Notes under the pieces: model-generated | Databases searched by the model: none | What the model saw: the letters and a program-made list of their open reading frames with translations, nothing else | Told to the model about the DNA's origin: nothing | Assembly (NCBI RefSeq): GCF_026212465.1 | Contig: NC_080053.1 | Span: 8,974,815-9,038,814 of the forward strand | DNA from: Amaranthus tricolor | Lineage: Eukaryota; Streptophyta; Magnoliopsida; Caryophyllales; Amaranthaceae | Direction of reading: 5' to 3' | DNA: 64,000 nucleotides | In this document: positions 22,081 to 34,857 of the stretch, piece by piece | Layout of the letters: each line of letters starts with the position of its first letter | Numbering within the stretch: position 1 is the stretch's first letter | Program-made: the position numbers and the translations under genes

Positions 22081-22630
22081 TTTTCCCTCCTTTTTTTTTT
22101 AATTTTTCTTATCTGTTTCCGCTGCACTTGAGCAGAAGGCATTTCAGTGGTTATCGTAGTATACTCCATGGAAGTAATTTTATTTATAAAAATATAACTC
22201 GCAACCGGGTCCCGACCTCGAATTTACGGGCACTCGAAAGATAGGACCCGTCGAGGCGGGTCGATGCGCATACGAACGAATTGTCCGAAAGAGGCGTGCG
22301 TCGGTGCGTTCGTGTAAGCGGAAATTGCACCGGGTCCCGTCGGAAGTCCCCGCGGAAGCGCGCCCGGCATGGATGGCCTCTTGATTTCCAAGTGTTGCGC
22401 GGATTTCTCAAATATTTTGTCGCTTTTTTGTTGCGAGTTCACCTGGCTTTTAAAGCCGGCGGACTCTTTTGTGAATCGGACAATACCGGGAGGGTGAAAA
22501 ACGGTATTTGGGAAGGAGAAGGCTCGAAATAGGGGTCTCGGCTGCGAATTTACGAGCTTTGGAATGCTCTGGTTTTTTTTTTTTTTTGGGCGGCATTGCG
22601 CATGTAAACAAATTGCTACGGTGAATGAAC

Positions 22631-22750
22631 GGGTGCGATCATACCAGCACTAATGCACCGGATCCCATCAGAACTCCGCAGTTAAGCGTGCTTAGGCGAG
22701 AGTAGTACTAGGATGGGTGACCTCCTGGGAAGTCCTCGTGTTGCACCCCT
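22631..22750 (+). rRNA. 5S rRNA gene, copy 34 (G64A variant)
   Basis: G to A at gene position 64 (22694, CTTAGGCG), at the 3' edge of box A, with the 15-T/T10 haplotype. Its spacer carries C to G at 23070. Period 675. Confidence 0.95.
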
Positions 22751-23305
22751 TTTTCCCTCCTTTTTTTTTTAATTTTTCTTATCTGTTTCCGCTGCACTTG
22801 AGCAGAAGGCATTTCAGTGGTTATCGTAGTATACTCCATGGAAGTAATTTTATTTATAAAAATATAACTCGCAACCGGGTCCCGACCTCGAATTTACGGG
22901 CACTCGAAAGATAGGACCCGTCGAGGCGGGTCGATGCGCATACGAACGAATTGTCCGAAAGAGGCGTGCGTCGGTGCGTTCGTGTAAGCGGAAATTGCAC
23001 CGGGTCCCGTCGGAAGTCCCCGCGGAAGCGCGCCCGGCATGGATGGCCTCTTGATTTCCAAGTGTTGCGGGGATTTCTCAAATATTTTGTCGCTTTTTTG
23101 TTGCGAGTTCACCTGGCTTTTAAAGCCGGCGGACTCTTTTGTGAATCGGACAATACCGGGAGGGTGAAAAACGGTATTTGGGAAGGAGAAGGCTCGAAAT
23201 AGGGGTCTCGGCTGCGAATTTACGAGCTTTGGAATGCTCTGGTTTTTTTTTTTTTTTTTTTTGGGCGGCATTGCGCATGTAAACAAATTGCTACGGTGAA
23301 TGAAC

Positions 23306-23425
23306 GGGTGCGATCATACCAGCACTAATGCACCGGATCCCATCAGAACTCCGCAGTTAAGCGTGCTTGGGCGAGAGTAGTACTAGGATGGGTGACCTCC
23401 TGGGAAGTCCTCGTGTTGCACCCCT
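23306..23425 (+). rRNA. 5S rRNA gene, copy 35
   Basis: Consensus gene within the triplication (spacer G at 23746); upstream tract 20 T; period 676. Confidence 0.97.
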
Positions 23426-23981
23426 TTTTCCCTCCTTTTTTTTTTTAATTTTTCTTATCTGTTTCCGCTGCACTTGAGCAGAAGGCATTTCAGTGGTTAT
23501 CGTAGTATACTCCATGGAAGTAATTTTATTTATAAAAATATAACTCGCAACCGGGTCCCGACCTCGAATTTACGGGCACTCGAAAGATAGGACCCGTCGA
23601 GGCGGGTCGATGCGCATACGAACGAATTGTCCGAAAGAGGCGTGCGTCGGTGCGTTCGTGTAAGCGGAAATTGCACCGGGTCCCGTCGGAAGTCCCCGCG
23701 GAAGCGCGCCCGGCATGGATGGCCTCTTGATTTCCAAGTGTTGCGGGGATTTCTCAAATATTTTGTCGCTTTTTTGTTGCGAGTTCACCTGGCTTTTAAA
23801 GCCGGCGGACTCTTTTGTGAATCGGACAATACCGGGAGGGTGAAAAACGGTATTTGGGAAGGAGAAGGCTCGAAATAGGGGTCTCGGCTGCGAATTTACG
23901 AGCTTTGGAATGCTCTGGTTTTTTTTTTTTTTTTTTTTGGGCGGCATTGCGCATGTAAACAAATTGCTACGGTGAATGAAC

Positions 23982-24101
23982 GGGTGCGATCATACCAGCA
24001 CTAATGCACCGGATCCCATCAGAACTCCGCAGTTAAGCGTGCTTGGGCGAGAGTAGTACTAGGATGGGTGACCTCCTGGGAAGTCCTCGTGTTGCACCCC
24101 T
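23982..24101 (+). rRNA. 5S rRNA gene, copy 36
   Basis: Consensus gene within the triplication (spacer G at 24422); upstream tract 20 T; period 676. Confidence 0.97.
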
Positions 24102-24657
24102 TTTTCCCTCCTTTTTTTTTTTAATTTTTCTTATCTGTTTCCGCTGCACTTGAGCAGAAGGCATTTCAGTGGTTATCGTAGTATACTCCATGGAAGTAAT
24201 TTTATTTATAAAAATATAACTCGCAACCGGGTCCCGACCTCGAATTTACGGGCACTCGAAAGATAGGACCCGTCGAGGCGGGTCGATGCGCATACGAACG
24301 AATTGTCCGAAAGAGGCGTGCGTCGGTGCGTTCGTGTAAGCGGAAATTGCACCGGGTCCCGTCGGAAGTCCCCGCGGAAGCGCGCCCGGCATGGATGGCC
24401 TCTTGATTTCCAAGTGTTGCGGGGATTTCTCAAATATTTTGTCGCTTTTTTGTTGCGAGTTCACCTGGCTTTTAAAGCCGGCGGACTCTTTTGTGAATCG
24501 GACAATACCGGGAGGGTGAAAAACGGTATTTGGGAAGGAGAAGGCTCGAAATAGGGGTCTCGGCTGCGAATTTACGAGCTTTGGAATGCTCTGGTTTTTT
24601 TTTTTTTTTTTTTTGGGCGGCATTGCGCATGTAAACAAATTGCTACGGTGAATGAAC

Positions 24658-24777
24658 GGGTGCGATCATACCAGCACTAATGCACCGGATCCCATCAGAA
24701 CTCCGCAGTTAAGCGTGCTTGGGCGAGAGTAGTACTAGGATGGGTGACCTCCTGGGAAGTCCTCGTGTTGCACCCCT
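24658..24777 (+). rRNA. 5S rRNA gene, copy 37
   Basis: Consensus gene; upstream tract 20 T; spacer after it back to the common form; period 675. Confidence 0.97.
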
Positions 24778-25332
24778 TTTTCCCTCCTTTTTTTTTTTAA
24801 TTTTTCTTATCTGTTTCCGCTGCACTTGAGCAGAAGGCATTTCAGTGGTTATCGTAGTATACTCCATGGAAGTAATTTTATTTATAAAAATATAACTCGC
24901 AACCGGGTCCCGACCTCGAATTTACGGGCACTCGAAAGATAGGACCCGTCGAGGCGGGTCGATGCGCATACGAACGAATTGTCCGAAAGAGGCGTGCGTC
25001 GGTGCGTTCGTGTAAGCGGAAATTGCACCGGGTCCCGTCGGAAGTCCCCGCGGAAGCGCGCCCGGCATGGATGGCCTCTTGATTTCCAAGTGTTGCGCGG
25101 ATTTCTCAAATATTTTGTCGCTTTTTTGTTGCGAGTTCACCTGGCTTTTAAAGCCGGCGGACTCTTTTGTGAATCGGACAATACCGGGAGGGTGAAAAAC
25201 GGTATTTGGGAAGGAGAAGGCTCGAAATAGGGGTCTCGGCTGCGAATTTACGAGCTTTGGAATGCTCTGGTTTTTTTTTTTTTTTTTTTGGGCGGCATTG
25301 CGCATGTAAACAAATTGCTACGGTGAATGAAC

Positions 25333-25452
25333 GGGTGCGATCATACCAGCACTAATGCACCGGATCCCATCAGAACTCCGCAGTTAAGCGTGCTTGGGCG
25401 AGAGTAGTACTAGGATGGGTGACCTCCTGGGAAGTCCTCGTGTTGCACCCCT
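25333..25452 (+). rRNA. 5S rRNA gene, copy 38
   Basis: Consensus gene; upstream tract 19 T, T10 downstream run; period 670. Confidence 0.97.
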
Positions 25453-26002
25453 TTTTCCCTCCTTTTTTTTTTAATTTTTCTTATCTGTTTCCGCTGCACT
25501 TGAGCAGAAGGCATTTCAGTGGTTATCGTAGTATACTCCATGGAAGTAATTTTATTTATAAAAATATAACTCGCAACCGGGTCCCGACCTCGAATTTACG
25601 GGCACTCGAAAGATAGGACCCGTCGAGGCGGGTCGATGCGCATACGAACGAATTGTCCGAAAGAGGCGTGCGTCGGTGCGTTCGTGTAAGCGGAAATTGC
25701 ACCGGGTCCCGTCGGAAGTCCCCGCGGAAGCGCGCCCGGCATGGATGGCCTCTTGATTTCCAAGTGTTGCGCGGATTTCTCAAATATTTTGTCGCTTTTT
25801 TGTTGCGAGTTCACCTGGCTTTTAAAGCCGGCGGACTCTTTTGTGAATCGGACAATACCGGGAGGGTGAAAAACGGTATTTGGGAAGGAGAAGGCTCGAA
25901 ATAGGGGTCTCGGCTGCGAATTTACGAGCTTTGGAATGCTCTGGTTTTTTTTTTTTTTTGGGCGGCATTGCGCATGTAAACAAATTGCTACGGTGAATGA
26001 AC

Positions 26003-26122
26003 GGGTGCGATCATACCAGCACTAATGCACCGGATCCCATCAGAACTCCGCAGTTAAGCGTGCTTAGGCGAGAGTAGTACTAGGATGGGTGACCTCCTGG
26101 GAAGTCCTCGTGTTGCACCCCT
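26003..26122 (+). rRNA. 5S rRNA gene, copy 39 (G64A variant)
   Basis: G64A (26066) with the 15-T/T10 haplotype, as in copies 34 and 41. Period 670. Confidence 0.95.
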
Positions 26123-26672
26123 TTTTCCCTCCTTTTTTTTTTAATTTTTCTTATCTGTTTCCGCTGCACTTGAGCAGAAGGCATTTCAGTGGTTATCGTA
26201 GTATACTCCATGGAAGTAATTTTATTTATAAAAATATAACTCGCAACCGGGTCCCGACCTCGAATTTACGGGCACTCGAAAGATAGGACCCGTCGAGGCG
26301 GGTCGATGCGCATACGAACGAATTGTCCGAAAGAGGCGTGCGTCGGTGCGTTCGTGTAAGCGGAAATTGCACCGGGTCCCGTCGGAAGTCCCCGCGGAAG
26401 CGCGCCCGGCATGGATGGCCTCTTGATTTCCAAGTGTTGCGCGGATTTCTCAAATATTTTGTCGCTTTTTTGTTGCGAGTTCACCTGGCTTTTAAAGCCG
26501 GCGGACTCTTTTGTGAATCGGACAATACCGGGAGGGTGAAAAACGGTATTTGGGAAGGAGAAGGCTCGAAATAGGGGTCTCGGCTGCGAATTTACGAGCT
26601 TTGGAATGCTCTGGTTTTTTTTTTTTTTTGGGCGGCATTGCGCATGTAAACAAATTGCTACGGTGAATGAAC

Positions 26673-26792
26673 GGGTGCGATCATACCAGCACTAATGCAC
26701 CGGATCCCATCAGAACTCCGCAGTTAAGCGTGCTTGGGCGAGAGTAGTACTAGGATGGGTGACCTCCTGGGAAGTCCTCGTGTTGCACCCCT
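26673..26792 (+). rRNA. 5S rRNA gene, copy 40
   Basis: Consensus gene between two G64A copies; upstream tract 15 T but T11 downstream; period 671. Confidence 0.97.
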
Positions 26793-27343
26793 TTTTCCCT
26801 CCTTTTTTTTTTTAATTTTTCTTATCTGTTTCCGCTGCACTTGAGCAGAAGGCATTTCAGTGGTTATCGTAGTATACTCCATGGAAGTAATTTTATTTAT
26901 AAAAATATAACTCGCAACCGGGTCCCGACCTCGAATTTACGGGCACTCGAAAGATAGGACCCGTCGAGGCGGGTCGATGCGCATACGAACGAATTGTCCG
27001 AAAGAGGCGTGCGTCGGTGCGTTCGTGTAAGCGGAAATTGCACCGGGTCCCGTCGGAAGTCCCCGCGGAAGCGCGCCCGGCATGGATGGCCTCTTGATTT
27101 CCAAGTGTTGCGCGGATTTCTCAAATATTTTGTCGCTTTTTTGTTGCGAGTTCACCTGGCTTTTAAAGCCGGCGGACTCTTTTGTGAATCGGACAATACC
27201 GGGAGGGTGAAAAACGGTATTTGGGAAGGAGAAGGCTCGAAATAGGGGTCTCGGCTGCGAATTTACGAGCTTTGGAATGCTCTGGTTTTTTTTTTTTTTT
27301 GGGCGGCATTGCGCATGTAAACAAATTGCTACGGTGAATGAAC

Positions 27344-27463
27344 GGGTGCGATCATACCAGCACTAATGCACCGGATCCCATCAGAACTCCGCAGTTAAGC
27401 GTGCTTAGGCGAGAGTAGTACTAGGATGGGTGACCTCCTGGGAAGTCCTCGTGTTGCACCCCT
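27344..27463 (+). rRNA. 5S rRNA gene, copy 41 (G64A variant)
   Basis: G64A (27407) with the 15-T/T10 haplotype. Period 674. Confidence 0.95.
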
Positions 27464-28017
27464 TTTTCCCTCCTTTTTTTTTTAATTTTTCTTATCTGTT
27501 TCCGCTGCACTTGAGCAGAAGGCATTTCAGTGGTTATCGTAGTATACTCCATGGAAGTAATTTTATTTATAAAAATATAACTCGCAACCGGGTCCCGACC
27601 TCGAATTTACGGGCACTCGAAAGATAGGACCCGTCGAGGCGGGTCGATGCGCATACGAACGAATTGTCCGAAAGAGGCGTGCGTCGGTGCGTTCGTGTAA
27701 GCGGAAATTGCACCGGGTCCCGTCGGAAGTCCCCGCGGAAGCGCGCCCGGCATGGATGGCCTCTTGATTTCCAAGTGTTGCGCGGATTTCTCAAATATTT
27801 TGTCGCTTTTTTGTTGCGAGTTCACCTGGCTTTTAAAGCCGGCGGACTCTTTTGTGAATCGGACAATACCGGGAGGGTGAAAAACGGTATTTGGGAAGGA
27901 GAAGGCTCGAAATAGGGGTCTCGGCTGCGAATTTACGAGCTTTGGAATGCTCTGGTTTTTTTTTTTTTTTTTTTGGGCGGCATTGCGCATGTAAACAAAT
28001 TGCTACGGTGAATGAAC

Positions 28018-28137
28018 GGGTGCGATCATACCAGCACTAATGCACCGGATCCCATCAGAACTCCGCAGTTAAGCGTGCTTGGGCGAGAGTAGTACTAGGA
28101 TGGGTGACCTCCTGGGAAGTCCTCGTGTTGCACCCCT
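28018..28137 (+). rRNA. 5S rRNA gene, copy 42
   Basis: Consensus gene; upstream tract 19 T, T10 downstream, like copy 38. Last unit before the uniform T16 domain; period 671. Confidence 0.97.
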
Positions 28138-28688
28138 TTTTCCCTCCTTTTTTTTTTAATTTTTCTTATCTGTTTCCGCTGCACTTGAGCAGAAGGCATT
28201 TCAGTGGTTATCGTAGTATACTCCATGGAAGTAATTTTATTTATAAAAATATAACTCGCAACCGGGTCCCGACCTCGAATTTACGGGCACTCGAAAGATA
28301 GGACCCGTCGAGGCGGGTCGATGCGCATACGAACGAATTGTCCGAAAGAGGCGTGCGTCGGTGCGTTCGTGTAAGCGGAAATTGCACCGGGTCCCGTCGG
28401 AAGTCCCCGCGGAAGCGCGCCCGGCATGGATGGCCTCTTGATTTCCAAGTGTTGCGCGGATTTCTCAAATATTTTGTCGCTTTTTTGTTGCGAGTTCACC
28501 TGGCTTTTAAAGCCGGCGGACTCTTTTGTGAATCGGACAATACCGGGAGGGTGAAAAACGGTATTTGGGAAGGAGAAGGCTCGAAATAGGGGTCTCGGCT
28601 GCGAATTTACGAGCTTTGGAATGCTCTGGTTTTTTTTTTTTTTTTGGGCGGCATTGCGCATGTAAACAAATTGCTACGGTGAATGAAC

Positions 28689-28808
28689 GGGTGCGATCAT
28701 ACCAGCACTAATGCACCGGATCCCATCAGAACTCCGCAGTTAAGCGTGCTTGGGCGAGAGTAGTACTAGGATGGGTGACCTCCTGGGAAGTCCTCGTGTT
28801 GCACCCCT
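28689..28808 (+). rRNA. 5S rRNA gene, copy 43
   Basis: Consensus gene; upstream tract 16 T, the start of the T16 domain; period 672. Confidence 0.97.
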
Positions 28809-29360
28809 TTTTCCCTCCTTTTTTTTTTTAATTTTTCTTATCTGTTTCCGCTGCACTTGAGCAGAAGGCATTTCAGTGGTTATCGTAGTATACTCCATGG
28901 AAGTAATTTTATTTATAAAAATATAACTCGCAACCGGGTCCCGACCTCGAATTTACGGGCACTCGAAAGATAGGACCCGTCGAGGCGGGTCGATGCGCAT
29001 ACGAACGAATTGTCCGAAAGAGGCGTGCGTCGGTGCGTTCGTGTAAGCGGAAATTGCACCGGGTCCCGTCGGAAGTCCCCGCGGAAGCGCGCCCGGCATG
29101 GATGGCCTCTTGATTTCCAAGTGTTGCGCGGATTTCTCAAATATTTTGTCGCTTTTTTGTTGCGAGTTCACCTGGCTTTTAAAGCCGGCGGACTCTTTTG
29201 TGAATCGGACAATACCGGGAGGGTGAAAAACGGTATTTGGGAAGGAGAAGGCTCGAAATAGGGGTCTCGGCTGCGAATTTACGAGCTTTGGAATGCTCTG
29301 GTTTTTTTTTTTTTTTTGGGCGGCATTGCGCATGTAAACAAATTGCTACGGTGAATGAAC

Positions 29361-29480
29361 GGGTGCGATCATACCAGCACTAATGCACCGGATCCCATCA
29401 GAACTCCGCAGTTAAGCGTGCTTGGGCGAGAGTAGTACTAGGATGGGTGACCTCCTGGGAAGTCCTCGTGTTGCACCCCT
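29361..29480 (+). rRNA. 5S rRNA gene, copy 44
   Basis: Consensus gene; upstream tract 16 T; period 672. Confidence 0.97.
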
Positions 29481-30032
29481 TTTTCCCTCCTTTTTTTTTT
29501 TAATTTTTCTTATCTGTTTCCGCTGCACTTGAGCAGAAGGCATTTCAGTGGTTATCGTAGTATACTCCATGGAAGTAATTTTATTTATAAAAATATAACT
29601 CGCAACCGGGTCCCGACCTCGAATTTACGGGCACTCGAAAGATAGGACCCGTCGAGGCGGGTCGATGCGCATACGAACGAATTGTCCGAAAGAGGCGTGC
29701 GTCGGTGCGTTCGTGTAAGCGGAAATTGCACCGGGTCCCGTCGGAAGTCCCCGCGGAAGCGCGCCCGGCATGGATGGCCTCTTGATTTCCAAGTGTTGCG
29801 CGGATTTCTCAAATATTTTGTCGCTTTTTTGTTGCGAGTTCACCTGGCTTTTAAAGCCGGCGGACTCTTTTGTGAATCGGACAATACCGGGAGGGTGAAA
29901 AACGGTATTTGGGAAGGAGAAGGCTCGAAATAGGGGTCTCGGCTGCGAATTTACGAGCTTTGGAATGCTCTGGTTTTTTTTTTTTTTTTGGGCGGCATTG
30001 CGCATGTAAACAAATTGCTACGGTGAATGAAC

Positions 30033-30152
30033 GGGTGCGATCATACCAGCACTAATGCACCGGATCCCATCAGAACTCCGCAGTTAAGCGTGCTTGGGCG
30101 AGAGTAGTACTAGGATGGGTGACCTCCTGGGAAGTCCTCGTGTTGCACCCCT
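30033..30152 (+). rRNA. 5S rRNA gene, copy 45
   Basis: Consensus gene; upstream tract 16 T; period 671. Confidence 0.97.
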
Positions 30153-30703
30153 TTTTCCCTCCTTTTTTTTTTTAATTTTTCTTATCTGTTTCCGCTGCAC
30201 TTGAGCAGAAGGCATTTCAGTGGTTATCGTAGTATACTCCATGGAAGTAATTTTATTTATAAAAATATAACTCGCAACCGGGTCCCGACCTCGAATTTAC
30301 GGGCACTCGAAAGATAGGACCCGTCGAGGCGGGTCGATGCGCATACGAACGAATTGTCCGAAAGAGGCGTGCGTCGGTGCGTTCGTGTAAGCGGAAATTG
30401 CACCGGGTCCCGTCGGAAGTCCCCGCGGAAGCGCGCCCGGCATGGATGGCCTCTTGATTTCCAAGTGTTGCGCGGATTTCTCAAATATTTTGTCGCTTTT
30501 TTGTTGCGAGTTCACCTGGCTTTTAAAGCCGGCGGACTCTTTTGTGAATCGGACAATACCGGGAGGGTGAAAAACGGTATTTGGGAAGGAGAAGGCTCGA
30601 AATAGGGGTCTCGGCTGCGAATTTACGAGCTTTGGAATGCTCTGGTTTTTTTTTTTTTTTGGGCGGCATTGCGCATGTAAACAAATTGCTACGGTGAATG
30701 AAC

Positions 30704-30823
30704 GGGTGCGATCATACCAGCACTAATGCACCGGATCCCATCAGAACTCCGCAGTTAAGCGTGCTTGGGCGAGAGTAGTACTAGGATGGGTGACCTCCTG
30801 GGAAGTCCTCGTGTTGCACCCCT
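30704..30823 (+). rRNA. 5S rRNA gene, copy 46
   Basis: Consensus gene; upstream tract 15 T; period 673. Confidence 0.97.
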
Positions 30824-31376
30824 TTTTCCCTCCTTTTTTTTTTTAATTTTTCTTATCTGTTTCCGCTGCACTTGAGCAGAAGGCATTTCAGTGGTTATCG
30901 TAGTATACTCCATGGAAGTAATTTTATTTATAAAAATATAACTCGCAACCGGGTCCCGACCTCGAATTTACGGGCACTCGAAAGATAGGACCCGTCGAGG
31001 CGGGTCGATGCGCATACGAACGAATTGTCCGAAAGAGGCGTGCGTCGGTGCGTTCGTGTAAGCGGAAATTGCACCGGGTCCCGTCGGAAGTCCCCGCGGA
31101 AGCGCGCCCGGCATGGATGGCCTCTTGATTTCCAAGTGTTGCGCGGATTTCTCAAATATTTTGTCGCTTTTTTGTTGCGAGTTCACCTGGCTTTTAAAGC
31201 CGGCGGACTCTTTTGTGAATCGGACAATACCGGGAGGGTGAAAAACGGTATTTGGGAAGGAGAAGGCTCGAAATAGGGGTCTCGGCTGCGAATTTACGAG
31301 CTTTGGAATGCTCTGGTTTTTTTTTTTTTTTTTGGGCGGCATTGCGCATGTAAACAAATTGCTACGGTGAATGAAC

Positions 31377-31496
31377 GGGTGCGATCATACCAGCACTAAT
31401 GCACCGGATCCCATCAGAACTCCGCAGTTAAGCGTGCTTGGGCGAGAGTAGTACTAGGATGGGTGACCTCCTGGGAAGTCCTCGTGTTGCACCCCT
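31377..31496 (+). rRNA. 5S rRNA gene, copy 47
   Basis: Consensus gene; upstream tract 17 T; period 672. Confidence 0.97.
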
Positions 31497-32048
31497 TTTT
31501 CCCTCCTTTTTTTTTTTAATTTTTCTTATCTGTTTCCGCTGCACTTGAGCAGAAGGCATTTCAGTGGTTATCGTAGTATACTCCATGGAAGTAATTTTAT
31601 TTATAAAAATATAACTCGCAACCGGGTCCCGACCTCGAATTTACGGGCACTCGAAAGATAGGACCCGTCGAGGCGGGTCGATGCGCATACGAACGAATTG
31701 TCCGAAAGAGGCGTGCGTCGGTGCGTTCGTGTAAGCGGAAATTGCACCGGGTCCCGTCGGAAGTCCCCGCGGAAGCGCGCCCGGCATGGATGGCCTCTTG
31801 ATTTCCAAGTGTTGCGCGGATTTCTCAAATATTTTGTCGCTTTTTTGTTGCGAGTTCACCTGGCTTTTAAAGCCGGCGGACTCTTTTGTGAATCGGACAA
31901 TACCGGGAGGGTGAAAAACGGTATTTGGGAAGGAGAAGGCTCGAAATAGGGGTCTCGGCTGCGAATTTACGAGCTTTGGAATGCTCTGGTTTTTTTTTTT
32001 TTTTTGGGCGGCATTGCGCATGTAAACAAATTGCTACGGTGAATGAAC

Positions 32049-32168
32049 GGGTGCGATCATACCAGCACTAATGCACCGGATCCCATCAGAACTCCGCAGT
32101 TAAGCGTGCTTGGGCGAGAGTAGTACTAGGATGGGTGACCTCCTGGGAAGTCCTCGTGTTGCACCCCT
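32049..32168 (+). rRNA. 5S rRNA gene, copy 48
   Basis: Consensus gene; upstream tract 16 T; period 672. Confidence 0.97.
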
Positions 32169-32720
32169 TTTTCCCTCCTTTTTTTTTTTAATTTTTCTTA
32201 TCTGTTTCCGCTGCACTTGAGCAGAAGGCATTTCAGTGGTTATCGTAGTATACTCCATGGAAGTAATTTTATTTATAAAAATATAACTCGCAACCGGGTC
32301 CCGACCTCGAATTTACGGGCACTCGAAAGATAGGACCCGTCGAGGCGGGTCGATGCGCATACGAACGAATTGTCCGAAAGAGGCGTGCGTCGGTGCGTTC
32401 GTGTAAGCGGAAATTGCACCGGGTCCCGTCGGAAGTCCCCGCGGAAGCGCGCCCGGCATGGATGGCCTCTTGATTTCCAAGTGTTGCGCGGATTTCTCAA
32501 ATATTTTGTCGCTTTTTTGTTGCGAGTTCACCTGGCTTTTAAAGCCGGCGGACTCTTTTGTGAATCGGACAATACCGGGAGGGTGAAAAACGGTATTTGG
32601 GAAGGAGAAGGCTCGAAATAGGGGTCTCGGCTGCGAATTTACGAGCTTTGGAATGCTCTGGTTTTTTTTTTTTTTTTGGGCGGCATTGCGCATGTAAACA
32701 AATTGCTACGGTGAATGAAC

Positions 32721-32840
32721 GGGTGCGATCATACCAGCACTAATGCACCGGATCCCATCAGAACTCCGCAGTTAAGCGTGCTTGGGCGAGAGTAGTACTA
32801 GGATGGGTGACCTCCTGGGAAGTCCTCGTGTTGCACCCCT
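32721..32840 (+). rRNA. 5S rRNA gene, copy 49
   Basis: Consensus gene; upstream tract 16 T; period 672. Confidence 0.97.
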
Positions 32841-33392
32841 TTTTCCCTCCTTTTTTTTTTTAATTTTTCTTATCTGTTTCCGCTGCACTTGAGCAGAAGG
32901 CATTTCAGTGGTTATCGTAGTATACTCCATGGAAGTAATTTTATTTATAAAAATATAACTCGCAACCGGGTCCCGACCTCGAATTTACGGGCACTCGAAA
33001 GATAGGACCCGTCGAGGCGGGTCGATGCGCATACGAACGAATTGTCCGAAAGAGGCGTGCGTCGGTGCGTTCGTGTAAGCGGAAATTGCACCGGGTCCCG
33101 TCGGAAGTCCCCGCGGAAGCGCGCCCGGCATGGATGGCCTCTTGATTTCCAAGTGTTGCGCGGATTTCTCAAATATTTTGTCGCTTTTTTGTTGCGAGTT
33201 CACCTGGCTTTTAAAGCCGGCGGACTCTTTTGTGAATCGGACAATACCGGGAGGGTGAAAAACGGTATTTGGGAAGGAGAAGGCTCGAAATAGGGGTCTC
33301 GGCTGCGAATTTACGAGCTTTGGAATGCTCTGGTTTTTTTTTTTTTTTTGGGCGGCATTGCGCATGTAAACAAATTGCTACGGTGAATGAAC

Positions 33393-33512
33393 GGGTGCGA
33401 TCATACCAGCACTAATGCACCGGATCCCATCAGAACTCCGCAGTTAAGCGTGCTTGGGCGAGAGTAGTACTAGGATGGGTGACCTCCTGGGAAGTCCTCG
33501 TGTTGCACCCCT
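33393..33512 (+). rRNA. 5S rRNA gene, copy 50
   Basis: Consensus gene; upstream tract 16 T; period 672. Confidence 0.97.
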
Positions 33513-34064
33513 TTTTCCCTCCTTTTTTTTTTTAATTTTTCTTATCTGTTTCCGCTGCACTTGAGCAGAAGGCATTTCAGTGGTTATCGTAGTATACTCC
33601 ATGGAAGTAATTTTATTTATAAAAATATAACTCGCAACCGGGTCCCGACCTCGAATTTACGGGCACTCGAAAGATAGGACCCGTCGAGGCGGGTCGATGC
33701 GCATACGAACGAATTGTCCGAAAGAGGCGTGCGTCGGTGCGTTCGTGTAAGCGGAAATTGCACCGGGTCCCGTCGGAAGTCCCCGCGGAAGCGCGCCCGG
33801 CATGGATGGCCTCTTGATTTCCAAGTGTTGCGCGGATTTCTCAAATATTTTGTCGCTTTTTTGTTGCGAGTTCACCTGGCTTTTAAAGCCGGCGGACTCT
33901 TTTGTGAATCGGACAATACCGGGAGGGTGAAAAACGGTATTTGGGAAGGAGAAGGCTCGAAATAGGGGTCTCGGCTGCGAATTTACGAGCTTTGGAATGC
34001 TCTGGTTTTTTTTTTTTTTTTGGGCGGCATTGCGCATGTAAACAAATTGCTACGGTGAATGAAC

Positions 34065-34184
34065 GGGTGCGATCATACCAGCACTAATGCACCGGATCCC
34101 ATCAGAACTCCGCAGTTAAGCGTGCTTGGGCGAGAGTAGTACTAGGATGGGTGACCTCCTGGGAAGTCCTCGTGTTGCACCCCT
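34065..34184 (+). rRNA. 5S rRNA gene, copy 51
   Basis: Consensus gene; upstream tract 16 T; period 673. Confidence 0.97.
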
Positions 34185-34737
34185 TTTTCCCTCCTTTTTT
34201 TTTTTAATTTTTCTTATCTGTTTCCGCTGCACTTGAGCAGAAGGCATTTCAGTGGTTATCGTAGTATACTCCATGGAAGTAATTTTATTTATAAAAATAT
34301 AACTCGCAACCGGGTCCCGACCTCGAATTTACGGGCACTCGAAAGATAGGACCCGTCGAGGCGGGTCGATGCGCATACGAACGAATTGTCCGAAAGAGGC
34401 GTGCGTCGGTGCGTTCGTGTAAGCGGAAATTGCACCGGGTCCCGTCGGAAGTCCCCGCGGAAGCGCGCCCGGCATGGATGGCCTCTTGATTTCCAAGTGT
34501 TGCGCGGATTTCTCAAATATTTTGTCGCTTTTTTGTTGCGAGTTCACCTGGCTTTTAAAGCCGGCGGACTCTTTTGTGAATCGGACAATACCGGGAGGGT
34601 GAAAAACGGTATTTGGGAAGGAGAAGGCTCGAAATAGGGGTCTCGGCTGCGAATTTACGAGCTTTGGAATGCTCTGGTTTTTTTTTTTTTTTTTGGGCGG
34701 CATTGCGCATGTAAACAAATTGCTACGGTGAATGAAC

Positions 34738-34857
34738 GGGTGCGATCATACCAGCACTAATGCACCGGATCCCATCAGAACTCCGCAGTTAAGCGTGCTT
34801 GGGCGAGAGTAGTACTAGGATGGGTGACCTCCTGGGAAGTCCTCGTGTTGCACCCCT
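34738..34857 (+). rRNA. 5S rRNA gene, copy 52
   Basis: Consensus gene; upstream tract 17 T; period 672. Confidence 0.97.

Larger units (their letters stand above)
22631..24657 (+). repeat. Three consecutive units sharing a spacer C to G variant
   Basis: The spacers after the genes at 22631, 23306 and 23982 read TGTTGCGGGGATT where others read TGTTGCGCGGATT (G at 23070, 23746, 24422). Each is followed by a 20-T tract. No other unit in the window has this change, so the three spacers are a local triplication. Confidence 0.85.
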
